Assembly: GCF_008362905.1 (NCBI RefSeq)
Contig: NZ_VFJB01000005.1
Coordinates: forward strand, 124,001-188,000
From: Deferribacter autotrophicus
GTDB taxonomy: Bacteria; Chrysiogenota; Deferribacteres; Deferribacterales; Deferribacteraceae
Length of the DNA: 64,000 nucleotides
Direction of reading: 5' to 3'
In this document: one piece after another, positions 44,880 to 53,563 of the stretch
Position numbering within the stretch: the first letter of the stretch is position 1
How the letters are laid out: the number at the start of each line of letters is the position of its first letter
The notes under the pieces: model-generated
What the model was told of the DNA's origin: nothing
Database searches by the model: none
What the model saw: the letters and a program-made list of their open reading frames with translations, nothing else
Translations under genes and position numbers: made by a program

Positions 44880-46654
44880 TAGTCAAAGCTGAAAACATCT
44901 GTAAATATTTTAAAAAAGGTTTTTCCTTAAAAAGTGTTTCTTTTACATTAAATCAAGGTGAAATATTGGGACTTGTTGGTCCTGATGGTGCTGGTAAATC
45001 TACTTTAATGAAAATTGTTGCTAATGTTATGGATTTTGATGAAGGCAGGCTTTATCTCTTTGATAACGAAATAAATCGTAAAAAAAGTTATGATGTATTG
45101 AAAGATAGAATTGCCTATATGCCTCAAGGACTCGGGTTGAACCTTTATCAAAAGCTAAGTGTAGAAGAAAATATCAATTTTTTTGCCGAACTTAAAGGGT
45201 TGGATATTGATGAAATAGAGGAAAGAAAAAGCAGATTATTGAGAATAACCGGGCTTGAGAGATTTAAGGATAGACTAGCCATGAATCTTTCCGGAGGGAT
45301 GAAGCAGAAACTAGGAATTTGCTGCTCTTTGATTCATAGGCCTGAGTTGATTATACTAGATGAGCCCACAGTGGGGGTGGATCCTATTTCAAGAAGAGAG
45401 TTGTGGGATCTATTTATGGATTTTGTAAATCAGGAAAATCTTTCTGTAATTATTTCAACCTCCTATCTGGATGAGGCGGAGCGTTGTGATAAAGTAATAT
45501 TTTTGCATAATGGGATGGTTAAATATTATGGTGTAATCGGAAAAGAGTTATATGAAAATATAGATGTGGTGGAAGAACCTGCAAGTTTGCATGACATCAA
45601 ATATTATTATGAAAAATACAGAGGGGTTCGATTTAGGCGTAATTTGGTAAGATATGTAAAGGATAAAAATGAAGAAAGGGAAGAAAAATTTGTAGTAGAG
45701 CCGGTTTTTGAAGATGTGGTAATGAATCAGCTTGAAACAAAATATCTGGATATCAACTTTCCAAAAATTAACTCAAAATTTAAAGATGACAATGTGATTG
45801 TACTGAAGGGGATAAGTAAAACTTTTGGTGATTTTTATGCATTGAAAGAGGTTAGTTTCAGTGTAAAACGAGGAGAAATTTTCGGTTTATTAGGGCCGAA
45901 CGGAGCTGGAAAAACCACGCTAATTAAGATTTTGACCGGATTATACAAACAGAGTGAAGGAGAATTCGAGGTTTTTGGAAGCAGCGGTTTGAGACAGTTA
46001 AAACATAGAATCGGATATATGTCTCAAAAGTTTTCCTTATATAGTGATTTAAGTGTGGAAGAAAACATCGAATATTATTCTAATGTATATGGAGTAAAAA
46101 ACATAGAAAAATTTGAAAACATTATAAAAATAATCGGACTTGATAAATACAAAAAAGAAATTGTAAAAAAGTTACCACTTGGCTTTAAACAGCGTCTTGC
46201 ACTTATTTGTTCCATTCTTCATTTGCCGGAAATTGTATTTCTTGATGAGCCCACTTCTGGTGTGGATCCAGTGGAAAGAGATGTTTTCTGGCAGCTTATA
46301 ACAAAATTATCAAAATCCGGAATCACAGTTATCGTGACAACACATTATATGAGTGAAGCCGAATATTGTGATAGAATAGCTCTTATCTCTGCCGGCCAAC
46401 TTATTGCTCTTGATGAGCCGGAAAGATTAAAAAAAGGATTAATTGAAGAAGCTGGTGACGTGTACGATCTTCAATGTGATGATTACTATAGGATTTATAG
46501 GAAGTTGAAAAAAGAGGGGTATAGAGCATCCTTACTTGGCAGAAAGATTAGGATTTATACCAAAGATGAGAGTTTTAAAGATTTCTTGAGTGAGAATTGC
46601 ACTTTTAAAAAAAGTGTGCCTACCATGGAGGATGTTTTTGTCTATTACGCTTAA
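44876..46654 (+). CDS. Double ABC ATPase, YbhF-type
   Basis: This 592-residue protein has two nucleotide-binding domains in tandem, energising the two permeases downstream. Domain 1 has Walker A GPDGAGKSTLM near 35, signature LSGGMKQ near 138 and Walker B LIILDEPTVGVDP near 157. Domain 2 has GPNGAGKTTLIK near 340 and VFLDEPTSGVDP near 455, but its signature reads LPLGFKQ instead of LSGGQ. The LPLG-(W/F)-(K/R)Q variant is known from YbhF, so it is a family trait and not a mutation. It overlaps both neighbours. Confidence 0.93.
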   Translation: MIVKAENICKYFKKGFSLKSVSFTLNQGEILGLVGPDGAGKSTLMKIVANVMDFDEGRLYLFDNEINRKKSYDVLKDRIAYMPQGLGLNLYQKLSVEENINFFAELKGLDIDEIEERKSRLLRITGLERFKDRLAMNLSGGMKQKLGICCSLIHRPELIILDEPTVGVDPISRRELWDLFMDFVNQENLSVIISTSYLDEAERCDKVIFLHNGMVKYYGVIGKELYENIDVVEEPASLHDIKYYYEKYRGVRFRRNLVRYVKDKNEEREEKFVVEPVFEDVVMNQLETKYLDINFPKINSKFKDDNVIVLKGISKTFGDFYALKEVSFSVKRGEIFGLLGPNGAGKTTLIKILTGLYKQSEGEFEVFGSSGLRQLKHRIGYMSQKFSLYSDLSVEENIEYYSNVYGVKNIEKFENIIKIIGLDKYKKEIVKKLPLGFKQRLALICSILHLPEIVFLDEPTSGVDPVERDVFWQLITKLSKSGITVIVTTHYMSEAEYCDRIALISAGQLIALDEPERLKKGLIEEAGDVYDLQCDDYYRIYRKLKKEGYRASLLGRKIRIYTKDESFKDFLSENCTFKKSVPTMEDVFVYYA

Positions 46655-47768
46655 TAAAAGATTGAAAAGGATTGTTTCCATATTCATGAAAGAGTTTAAA
46701 GAGCTTAGAAGGGATAGGATTTCAAGAATAATAGTATTTGTTGTTCCTTTTGTTATGATGATCATTTTTGGGTACGGTATGGCCCTTGATGTACATCATA
46801 TACCTTTTGTGATTGTTGATGAAGATAAAACGGCATTAAGCAGAGATTTTAAATATCGCTTTATAAATAATAGGGAATATTTCAGTTTTTATGGTGAGGT
46901 AGCAAGCCAAGATGAAGTTATCAAACTGATAGATGAGAATAAAGTGAGGTTTGGTATAATTATTCCATCTGATTTTACAGAAAAATTGAAGAAAAAAGAA
47001 AATGTAAAAATTCAATTATTGGTGGATGGTATTTTTCCTTATAGAGCTGATGTTATTAAATCTTATGTGGAAGCTATGGTGAACAGTTTTAATCTGGTTT
47101 TAAACGATATCGATCTGAAAAAACTGTTTAAGCTAAATGTGAGATATTGGTTTAATGAAAATTTAAAAAGTGTGAAATTGACCACAAGTGGTTTACTGGC
47201 CATCATACTTTTTCTCAATCCTGCCATCTTTGCATCCCTTTTGATTGTTAAAGAGAAAGAGAGTGGCTCCATCTATAACATTTATACTTCTTCCATAACA
47301 AAATTTGAATATCTCTTTAGTAAACAGTTATTTGCAGTGTTTGTTTCCATTATAAATTTTTTTATACTTTTTTTACTTATAAAGTTTTTATTTGGGATAC
47401 CGTTCAAAGGAAATTTTTCACTTTTTTTCATCTCATCGGTAATATATATTTTTGTTTCTACAAGTATAGGTCTTTTTCTTTCATCTTTTTTAAAAACACA
47501 AGTGTCGGTCATTGTAGGAATTTCTGTAATTGCCATTATCCCGGCTTTTCTTTATTCGGGATATCTCGTACCGGTAAGTTCTATGTCCAATGAAGCATAT
47601 ATACAAGCACACATTTATCCTACATTTTATTTTATGAATATTATTAAGATGAATTATTTAAAAGGAGTGAATATTAATTTTTTTACTCTAAATGTAGCTA
47701 TTTTGATTATTTTTTACATAATCTTTTTCGGATTAACTTTTATATTGTTTAAAAAGAAGGAAAGATGA
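46638..47768 (+). CDS. ABC-2 type permease, YbhS-like
   Basis: This inner-membrane permease of the exporter has 376 residues from the TTG at 46638. TTG is favoured because GGAGG (46627-46631) is 6 bases upstream, whereas the ATG at 46632 touches it; an ATG at 46686 is a further option. Topology is typical of ABC-2: one N-terminal helix (VPFVMMIIFGYGMAL), a large extracytoplasmic domain (about 60-170) and five more helices (from about 180). The segment with NPAIFASLLIVKEKESGSIYNIYTSS marks the ABC-2 loop. The start overlaps the ATPase gene and the end overlaps the second permease by 4 bases. Confidence 0.88.
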   Translation: MSITLNKRLKRIVSIFMKEFKELRRDRISRIIVFVVPFVMMIIFGYGMALDVHHIPFVIVDEDKTALSRDFKYRFINNREYFSFYGEVASQDEVIKLIDENKVRFGIIIPSDFTEKLKKKENVKIQLLVDGIFPYRADVIKSYVEAMVNSFNLVLNDIDLKKLFKLNVRYWFNENLKSVKLTTSGLLAIILFLNPAIFASLLIVKEKESGSIYNIYTSSITKFEYLFSKQLFAVFVSIINFFILFLLIKFLFGIPFKGNFSLFFISSVIYIFVSTSIGLFLSSFLKTQVSVIVGISVIAIIPAFLYSGYLVPVSSMSNEAYIQAHIYPTFYFMNIIKMNYLKGVNINFFTLNVAILIIFYIIFFGLTFILFKKKER

Positions 47769-48859
47769 GATTTTTATTTTTAATTAAAAAAGAGTTATTG
47801 CACTTTTTGAGAAATAAAGGGCTTTTGGTATTTGTAATTTATCTTTTTACCGGAGATATCTATATTGCTGCCAATGGTATCGATTTGAGCCTTAAAGATG
47901 CAAAATTTTATGCTGTGGATTATGATATGAGCTTTCAATCGAGAGAGCTTGTTTCTAAAATGGTAAAACCCTGGTTTGATTTTAAGGGTTATCTTGTCAA
48001 TGAAAGGCTTGCAGATGATTATCTTATTAGAGATAAAGGGGTAGGTGTTCTGGTTGTTCCTAATGATTTTAGTAAGAAGTTGAAAAAGGGAGAGTTTGAT
48101 GTGGCTCTCTATTTAAATGGTGCTGATGCGAGTACCGGGTATCTTTTTACAAGTTATGCGTCTAACATTATGATTGATTATTATCTTGAAAATGTGCCAA
48201 GTAGGGAAAGGTTTGCAAAAGTTATTACGGAGTCACGTATTCTTTACAATGAAAATGCGCTGACAAAAAATTTTCTCGGATTGTCGGAACTTTTTTCAGT
48301 AATAACGCTTCTTGTTTTAATCCTTCCTGCTGCATCGATAATTAGAGAAAAGGATGAAGGAAATATAGAAATGATACTAATATCTCCTCTTAGTATAAAA
48401 AGGCTTGTGGTGGCAAAATTGATTGCCATGTCAATTGTTATCCTTTTGGGCACTTATGTTGCAGTAAATGTTGTCTTAAATATGGGACTTAATGTCCCTG
48501 TTAGAGGCAGTATAGGTTTATTTCTTTTATTAACATTGGGGTATATTTTTACTACCATGGGTTTGTCTTTGTTTATAGCTTCCATTTCAGAAAATATGTT
48601 GCAGGTGTCACAGCTTGCCATACTTTTTTTACTCCCCATTCTTTTTCTTTCAGGTTCCTGGACTCCATATGAGTCAATGCCTGTAATTTTTCAAAAAATG
48701 ACATATCTTTCACCTTTGAAATATTATCTTGATGCAGGGTATGCTGTTATTTTAAAAGGGCTTGGGTTTAAGTTTATTGCTTTTGATATTTTTATGATGT
48801 TTTTTATGGGTTTGCCTCTGTTTATTGTAGGTACATATTTTCTCATGAAGAAACTTTAA
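47765..48859 (+). CDS. ABC-2 type permease, YbhR-like
   Basis: The second permease has 364 residues with the same topology: a helix near 15-35, an extracytoplasmic domain (about 40-170) and five C-terminal helices. The LPAASIIREKDEGNIEMILISPLSIKRLVVAKLIAM segment near 195-230 is the ABC-2 hallmark. FLSGSWTPYESMPVIFQKMTYLSPLKYYLDA near 296 matches the C-terminal loop of the family. With the HlyD and ATPase genes it completes a tripartite exporter. The cargo is unknown; no regulator of the TetR type is adjacent, and an outer-membrane TolC is not in the window. Confidence 0.92.
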   Translation: MRFLFLIKKELLHFLRNKGLLVFVIYLFTGDIYIAANGIDLSLKDAKFYAVDYDMSFQSRELVSKMVKPWFDFKGYLVNERLADDYLIRDKGVGVLVVPNDFSKKLKKGEFDVALYLNGADASTGYLFTSYASNIMIDYYLENVPSRERFAKVITESRILYNENALTKNFLGLSELFSVITLLVLILPAASIIREKDEGNIEMILISPLSIKRLVVAKLIAMSIVILLGTYVAVNVVLNMGLNVPVRGSIGLFLLLTLGYIFTTMGLSLFIASISENMLQVSQLAILFLLPILFLSGSWTPYESMPVIFQKMTYLSPLKYYLDAGYAVILKGLGFKFIAFDIFMMFFMGLPLFIVGTYFLMKKL

Positions 48860-48915
48860 CCAACTTTTTGCAATTTCTGTGATATAATTTCTGTATAATG
48901 TTTGAGAGGTGAATT

Positions 48916-49359
48916 ATGAGAAAGATTACTCTATTTTTGGCCTTTTTGATGATTTTGGGACAAGGAGTTGCGAAGGCTGATAAAGATTTATTACTTGAGT
49001 CACTGGGTACATTTATCGCTTCAGATTTACTTAGTAGTTATGTGGCTATTGGTTCTGTTAGTGATTTGTATGCCTATGGTAAATACAGTGTTGAAAATAC
49101 AAAATCGATAATAAACTTTCAAAAGCAGATGATAAAAAATAAACAGGATGCAATCAAAAAATTAATAGATGCTGGGGATTTTGAAGGTAGCGATATAAGT
49201 TTTGGGTATCAAGTGATAGAGGTTTATGGCTATCTTGATCAAGAGTCTGCTTATTTATTAAAGTATATTGAAAGTAAAGAACATTCTGATGCTGATAATT
49301 TCCAATATTTCAGAAAGAAGGCTTGGGCAGGGATCAAATCACTATTGGGTATACAGTAA
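48916..49359 (+). CDS. Unknown exported protein, 147 residues
   Basis: I do not recognise this protein. It has a signal peptide (about 1-21, cleavage likely after GVAKA) and a mature part predicted to be mostly helical, with no Cys, so it is likely periplasmic. GAGAGGTG precedes the ATG. Two TATAAT sequences (48883 and 48894) lie just upstream and may give it its own promoter, although no good -35 is spaced correctly. It follows the exporter operon by 56 bases and precedes convergent genes. Confidence 0.7.
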   Translation: MRKITLFLAFLMILGQGVAKADKDLLLESLGTFIASDLLSSYVAIGSVSDLYAYGKYSVENTKSIINFQKQMIKNKQDAIKKLIDAGDFEGSDISFGYQVIEVYGYLDQESAYLLKYIESKEHSDADNFQYFRKKAWAGIKSLLGIQ

Positions 49360-49418
49360 GTTGTAAAATTTTCTAATAAATATTCAATAACATTCTCTAA
49401 ACTTAGGTTTCGAAAAGT

Positions 49419-49456
49419 CTGGGGAGGCAATCTCTTTCATTTCTTTGTCTCCCCAG
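49419..49456. terminator. Hairpin between convergent genes
   Basis: CTGGGGAG (49419-49426) pairs with CTCCCCAG (49449-49456) across a 22-base loop. It lies between a plus-strand and a minus-strand gene that converge. The loop is long and there is no T-run directly after the stem, so its strength as a terminator is uncertain. Confidence 0.45.
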
Positions 49457-49490
49457 TTTAGTTCGGGACGGGTTTTTTAGTTATGATTAT

Positions 49491-50462
49491 TTACTCGGTT
49501 AATTTAATATTAAAGGCGAATTCTTTGTTGTCTAAAAACCATTTAACGGTTTTTTCTAGCCCTTCATTAATGTCAACTTGGGGTTGCCAGTTTAGTAGGG
49601 TTTTTGCCTTTGTGATGTCTGCCCATGTGGCCATCATATCAGCTTTATGAAATGGTTTAAATTCTTTTATTGCTTTTTTCCCAAGCAATTCTTCAATTTT
49701 TTCAATTACTTCACTTAATTTGTTCGGACTATTATTTCCAAGGTTTATTATTTCATATCCGACTGGTTTTAGTGCTTTTACAGTTCCTGCAGCTATGTCT
49801 TCTACAAAGGTAAAATCCCTTGATTGTGAACCATCTCCATAAATTATAATAGGCTGTTCATTGTATATTTGTGAGATGAATCTGAAAACACTCATATCTG
49901 GTCTTCCTGCAGGTCCATATACTGTAAAATAGCGCACTACACTTACATCAATTCCATAATAAAAATGATATGTATAGCAGGTTACTTCCGCTGATTTTTT
50001 TGATGCAGCATAAGGGGAAATAGGTGTGTTTACCGGCTTATCTTCGGTAAAAGGCATCGGTTGGCCTGCATAGAGACTTGATGTGGATGCAAGGACAAAT
50101 TTATTTACTTCGTAATTTTTGGCTAGTTCTAAAAGGTTTACTGTCCCGGTAGAGTTTGTCTCATAATATACAAAAGGGTTTACAATGCTGTATCTTACCC
50201 CAGCTCGTGCTGCAAGATTTATTATGGCATCAAATTTATAGGTCTGGAAAATAACAGATAAAGCTTCAAAATTTGATATATCTACCCTTATAAATGTAAA
50301 ATTATCATATTTCTCAAGCTCATTTTTTCTGTATTCTTTTAATCTGACGTCATAGTAATCATTTAGATTATCTATGCCTATGACTTCATGTCCTTCTTCT
50401 AATAATTTTTTAGTGGTGAAATAACCGATAAACCCTGCAGCACCCGTTAATAATATTTTCAT
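49491..50462 (-). CDS. UDP-glucuronate 4-epimerase-like nucleotide-sugar epimerase
   Basis: This 323-residue extended SDR has the GAAGFIG nucleotide loop (7-13), intact catalytic Tyr and Lys in SPYAASKKSAEV near 148-159, and VRYFTVYGPAGRPDMSVF near 176, the segment typical of UDP-glucuronate epimerases. It likely supplies UDP-galacturonate or a similar sugar for LPS or capsule. The ATG shares one base with the cysS stop (TAATG), so it is co-transcribed and coupled. It contrasts with the degenerate SDR near lptD, which lacks this dyad. Confidence 0.9.
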   Translation of the reverse strand: MKILLTGAAGFIGYFTTKKLLEEGHEVIGIDNLNDYYDVRLKEYRKNELEKYDNFTFIRVDISNFEALSVIFQTYKFDAIINLAARAGVRYSIVNPFVYYETNSTGTVNLLELAKNYEVNKFVLASTSSLYAGQPMPFTEDKPVNTPISPYAASKKSAEVTCYTYHFYYGIDVSVVRYFTVYGPAGRPDMSVFRFISQIYNEQPIIIYGDGSQSRDFTFVEDIAAGTVKALKPVGYEIINLGNNSPNKLSEVIEKIEELLGKKAIKEFKPFHKADMMATWADITKAKTLLNWQPQVDINEGLEKTVKWFLDNKEFAFNIKLTE

Positions 50463-51907
50463 TAGTTCAACTCCTCGTGTTTTCTTATGGCTCTAAATCT
50501 TGTACCTTTTGGTGTGTCAAGAAGTTCTATCCCCATTGATTCGAGTTTATCTCTTATTTTATCTGCTTTTTCAAAGTCTTTATTTTTTCTTGCAGTTGCT
50601 CTTTCTTCGATAAGTTTTAAAAGTTCATTTTTAGGTAGTGGTAGATTTTTTTCAAACCATTCTTCAGGTGTTTTAACGATAATGCCTAAAACCTGATTAA
50701 CAATATCTTTCATCTGACTACTTAGTTTTTCTATTTCGGATAAAGTTTCTTCATCAACTTTTTGATTGAGGAGTCTATTCATATCTCTGATATAGTCAAA
50801 TATGGATGCTAGCCCTTTGGCAGTATTGAAATCATCATCCATTGCTTCTTCAAAAGAGGAAATAAACTCTTCAAAAATCTTTTTTGCTTCATCTATACGG
50901 TTTTTACCTTTTTTTGTTACAATGTAGTGGTTTAAATCGTCAAAAAAGATATAAATTCTATTGAGTGAATTTTCGGCTTCTATTAAGTGGTCGAAAGAGA
51001 AGTCGATGGGGCTTCTGTAATGGGTAGTAAGAAGAAAAAACCTCAACACTTCAGGATCAAATTTCGTAATAATATCTCTGATGGTAAAGAAATTACCAAG
51101 AGATTTTGACATTTTTTCTTTGTTAACATTAACAAAGCCGTTATGTATCCAGTATTTTGCAAACATTTTCTCTTCAGCGGCTTCACTTTGAGCTATCTCA
51201 TTTTCATGATGAGGGAAAATCAAATCTTTTCCACCCCCATGTATATCAAAAGGGATTCCTAAAATTTTAGAACTCATCACACTACACTCAATATGCCATC
51301 CCGGACGTCCTTTTCCCCATGGACTTTCCCAAAAAGGTTCATTCTCTTTGCTTTTTTTCCAGAGAGCAAAATCAAGAGGATTCTCTTTCTTTTCATTAAT
51401 GTCCACTCTTGCTCCTGCCATCAATTCTTCAAGGTCACGTTTTGAGAGCTTTCCGTATTCTTTAAATTTTGAAACTCTATAGTAGACATCTCCATCTGCA
51501 ACGTAAGCATACCCTTTTTCTATCAATGTTTCACACAGTTTTATCATTTCATCTATAAATTCTGTAGCTTTAGGGGTGTGGTCGGGGGGTAAAATATTGA
51601 GTTGACTCATGTCATAATCATGCTCTTTGATGAATTTTTCCGTTAGCTCTTTCCAGTGGATATTTTCTTTGTTGCTTCGATTTATAATTTTATCATCGAT
51701 ATCTGTGAAATTTTTTACAAAAGTTACTTTAAACCCTTTGTAAGTCAAGTATCTTCTAATAACATCAAAAACCACTGAGCTTCTTGCATGTCCAATGTGG
51801 CAGTAGTCATAAACAGTGACGCCACAAACATACATTCTTACTTCGTTATCTTTTAAAGGGATAAACTCCTCTTTTTCACCTGTCATCGTGTTAAAAACTT
51901 TTAGCAT
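50462..51907 (-). CDS. cysS: Cysteinyl-tRNA synthetase
   Basis: This class I aminoacyl-tRNA synthetase has 481 residues from the ATG at 51907. AGGAGA lies about 5 bases upstream, and the MLKVFNTMTGEKEEF N-terminus fits the family; an ATG at 51919 is less likely. Motifs: YVCGVTVYDYCHIGHARSSV near 21 (HIGH-type), the Zn/Cys site with GGKDLIFPHHENEIAQSEAA near 224 and KMSKSLGN near 263. The anticodon-binding C-domain is complete. It heads a two-gene unit with the epimerase. Confidence 0.97.
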   Translation of the reverse strand: MLKVFNTMTGEKEEFIPLKDNEVRMYVCGVTVYDYCHIGHARSSVVFDVIRRYLTYKGFKVTFVKNFTDIDDKIINRSNKENIHWKELTEKFIKEHDYDMSQLNILPPDHTPKATEFIDEMIKLCETLIEKGYAYVADGDVYYRVSKFKEYGKLSKRDLEELMAGARVDINEKKENPLDFALWKKSKENEPFWESPWGKGRPGWHIECSVMSSKILGIPFDIHGGGKDLIFPHHENEIAQSEAAEEKMFAKYWIHNGFVNVNKEKMSKSLGNFFTIRDIITKFDPEVLRFFLLTTHYRSPIDFSFDHLIEAENSLNRIYIFFDDLNHYIVTKKGKNRIDEAKKIFEEFISSFEEAMDDDFNTAKGLASIFDYIRDMNRLLNQKVDEETLSEIEKLSSQMKDIVNQVLGIIVKTPEEWFEKNLPLPKNELLKLIEERATARKNKDFEKADKIRDKLESMGIELLDTPKGTRFRAIRKHEELN

Positions 51908-51983
51908 AACTCTCCTCATTCGTTTGTATTATTTAAACATCCTTTTGCACAATAACTTGGGAGCAGTTTTTCCTGCAATACCG

Positions 51984-52170
51984 TCATTGTGATCCGCCCC
52001 AGGGCGAATGAGACAATTTTATAAGCGCGAGATTGCTTTGTACCAAGCACCTCGCTTGATTCTTACTATTTTTTAACTGCTTGCAATCAAACTCACAGAA
52101 CTTTTCAACTTCGAAAATATACATCGTGATGCTCGTTCTTTGCAATGACCCCAACATGGTTGTCATTCTG
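51984..52170. repeat. Degraded intergenic repeat cluster, 281-base gap upstream of cysS
   Basis: Between cysS and oppF lies sequence with repeated fragments of a dispersed family: GTCATTGTGATCCGCCC, ACAATTTTATAAGCGCGAGATTGCTT and TTTGCAATGACC. The same words occur at 53469-53553 and 61306-61370. CGCCC and GGGCG form a small palindrome. The sequence reads as several overlapping, mutated copies of a GAGATTGCTTCG / CATTGCGAG palindrome of the kind seen between genes in many bacteria. No coding frame in it is credible. Confidence 0.6.
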
Positions 52171-52201
52171 GCTTGCTGTAATATTTAATATCAAAGTTGT
52201 G

Positions 52202-53131
52202 TTACTCATAATAAGCACATCGTACGAAATGATTTTTTCCCACTTCAATGAGCTTTATTTCATTATCGCATTTTGCTGAGTATTTTTTACAACGTTCAGC
52301 ATAAGGGCAACTGGATTTAACATTTTCATTTTTTACTTCATCCACCTGCAGATGCTTGGAATTTATTAATTGATATGTATAGGGATGTAAAGGATTTTTT
52401 AACAGTTTTTCCGTTTCTGCCATTTCCACTACGAACCCTTTATACATCACATAAACTCGATGGCATAAAAAATTAACTACTGCTAAATCGTGAGAGATTA
52501 AAATAATGGTTTTGTTTTTTTCTTTATTTAATTTCTTAAAGAGGTTTAGAATTTGTGCCTGAACGGAAACATCAAGCGCACTAACAGGCTCATCAGCTAC
52601 AATGACTTCAGGATCCACTGATAGAGCTCTTGCTATGGATATCCTTTGTCTTTGTCCACCGGAAAACTGATGGGGGTATCTATAAAGATGGTCTTCTTCA
52701 AGCCCAACAGACTTTATCAGTGACTTGCAAATTTCATGAATTTCTTTTTTGTTGTTTGTAATATACTGCTTTATCCCATCTTTAAGGGTTGATATGATTT
52801 TCAGCCTTGGGTTTAAACTAGAATAAGGGTCTTGAAAAACCATCTGAACATTTTTTCTGTATTCAGAATAAGATTCACTATCTTTATGGATATTTTTTTT
52901 ATTAAAATAAATATTACCTGAATCTGGCTTGTATATATTTGTAATAATTTTGGCCAAAGTGGTTTTGCCACTGCCTGATTCACCTACTATACCAACAATT
53001 TCTCCTCTTTTTACATAAAAGTTTACTCCGTTTAAAGCGTGAACTTTTACCTTACTCTTAGAAATAAATGTGGAGGAAATATCAAATGACTTGAAAATGT
53101 TATTACATTCTAAAATCGCCAATGGATTCAT
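52202..53131 (-). CDS. Oligopeptide/dipeptide ABC transporter ATP-binding protein, OppF/DppF type
   Basis: This 309-residue ATPase powers peptide or nickel uptake. Walker A GESGSGKTTLAK is near 50, signature FSGGQRQRISIARAL near 160 and Walker B VIVADEPVSALDVSVQAQ near 180. The C-terminal oligo_HPY tail carries the CPYAERC...C...C cysteine cluster characteristic of the OppD/F group. AAGAAGG precedes the ATG. The partner ATPase, permeases and binding protein are not adjacent; a 432-base repeat-filled gap separates it from pyrC. It may act with a transporter encoded elsewhere. Confidence 0.9.
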   Translation of the reverse strand: MNPLAILECNNIFKSFDISSTFISKSKVKVHALNGVNFYVKRGEIVGIVGESGSGKTTLAKIITNIYKPDSGNIYFNKKNIHKDSESYSEYRKNVQMVFQDPYSSLNPRLKIISTLKDGIKQYITNNKKEIHEICKSLIKSVGLEEDHLYRYPHQFSGGQRQRISIARALSVDPEVIVADEPVSALDVSVQAQILNLFKKLNKEKNKTIILISHDLAVVNFLCHRVYVMYKGFVVEMAETEKLLKNPLHPYTYQLINSKHLQVDEVKNENVKSSCPYAERCKKYSAKCDNEIKLIEVGKNHFVRCAYYE

Positions 53132-53177
53132 AGCCTTCTTTATATTTCATATTCACAATAATTCAATAAATATTTAT

Positions 53178-53413
53178 CTGGGGTTACCCATTTTTTTGAC
53201 ACAGAACAATAAGATGTTATTAATTTCAATAAATTACGCAAAAAAAACCAGAGATAAAATATCTTCCTCATTCTCGTGGCACATCCAGTTCCACTGCGAG
53301 GTAAATCCCTCTAAAACCGCCATCCATGGCGGTTTTATGGGGATTTAAACCCGGAAGATATTTTATCTCTGGCGTATATAAACAAGGTTTTGTAAAAAAT
53401 GGGGTGACATCAG
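53178..53413 (+). repeat. 236-bp structured intergenic element, copy 2
   Basis: It has the same length and layout as copy 1 at 26776. Terminal inverted repeats are CTGGGGTTACCC (53178-53189) and, at the right, GGGGTGACATCAG (53401-53413). P1 is a perfect 20-bp stem (53248-53267 with 53353-53372) whose sequence is unrelated to P1 of copy 1. P2 pairs GTGG (53276-53279) with CCAC (53291-53294). P3 pairs AAATCCC (53303-53309) with GGGATTT (53340-53346). P4 is identical to copy 1 (53313-53322 with 53327-53336, TCCA loop). The flanks ATATTTAT / ATAGTTAT may be a mutated target duplication. Confidence 0.9.
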
Positions 53414-53468
53414 ATAGTTATGTTTTCCAAAAACAATAATTTTATTTTAGATTTACACAAAAGCAAGA

Positions 53469-53553
53469 GATTGCTTCTTTCCGAGTCTGTCATTGCGATA
53501 TGTCCAAAAGCGACTCTCCCGACTGCCGTCGGGAGAGTCGGCAAGAAGCAATC
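53469..53553. repeat. Nested palindrome of the GATTGCTTCTT family
   Basis: The outer arms GATTGCTTCTT (53469-53479) and AAGAAGCAATC (53543-53553) are exact reverse complements. Between them lies a perfect 13-bp inner hairpin (53511-53523 with 53528-53540, CGACTCTCCCGAC and its complement) and the word TGTCATTGCGA. It lies downstream of pyrC and may also stop transcription. It belongs to the same dispersed family as 51984-52170 and 61306-61370. Confidence 0.8.
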
Positions 53554-53563
53554 TTATACTTTT

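Noticed and set aside
44876-46654. Degenerate second ABC signature (LPLGFKQ) as an inactivating mutation
   Set aside because: The same variant is normal for the second domain of YbhF-type ATPases.
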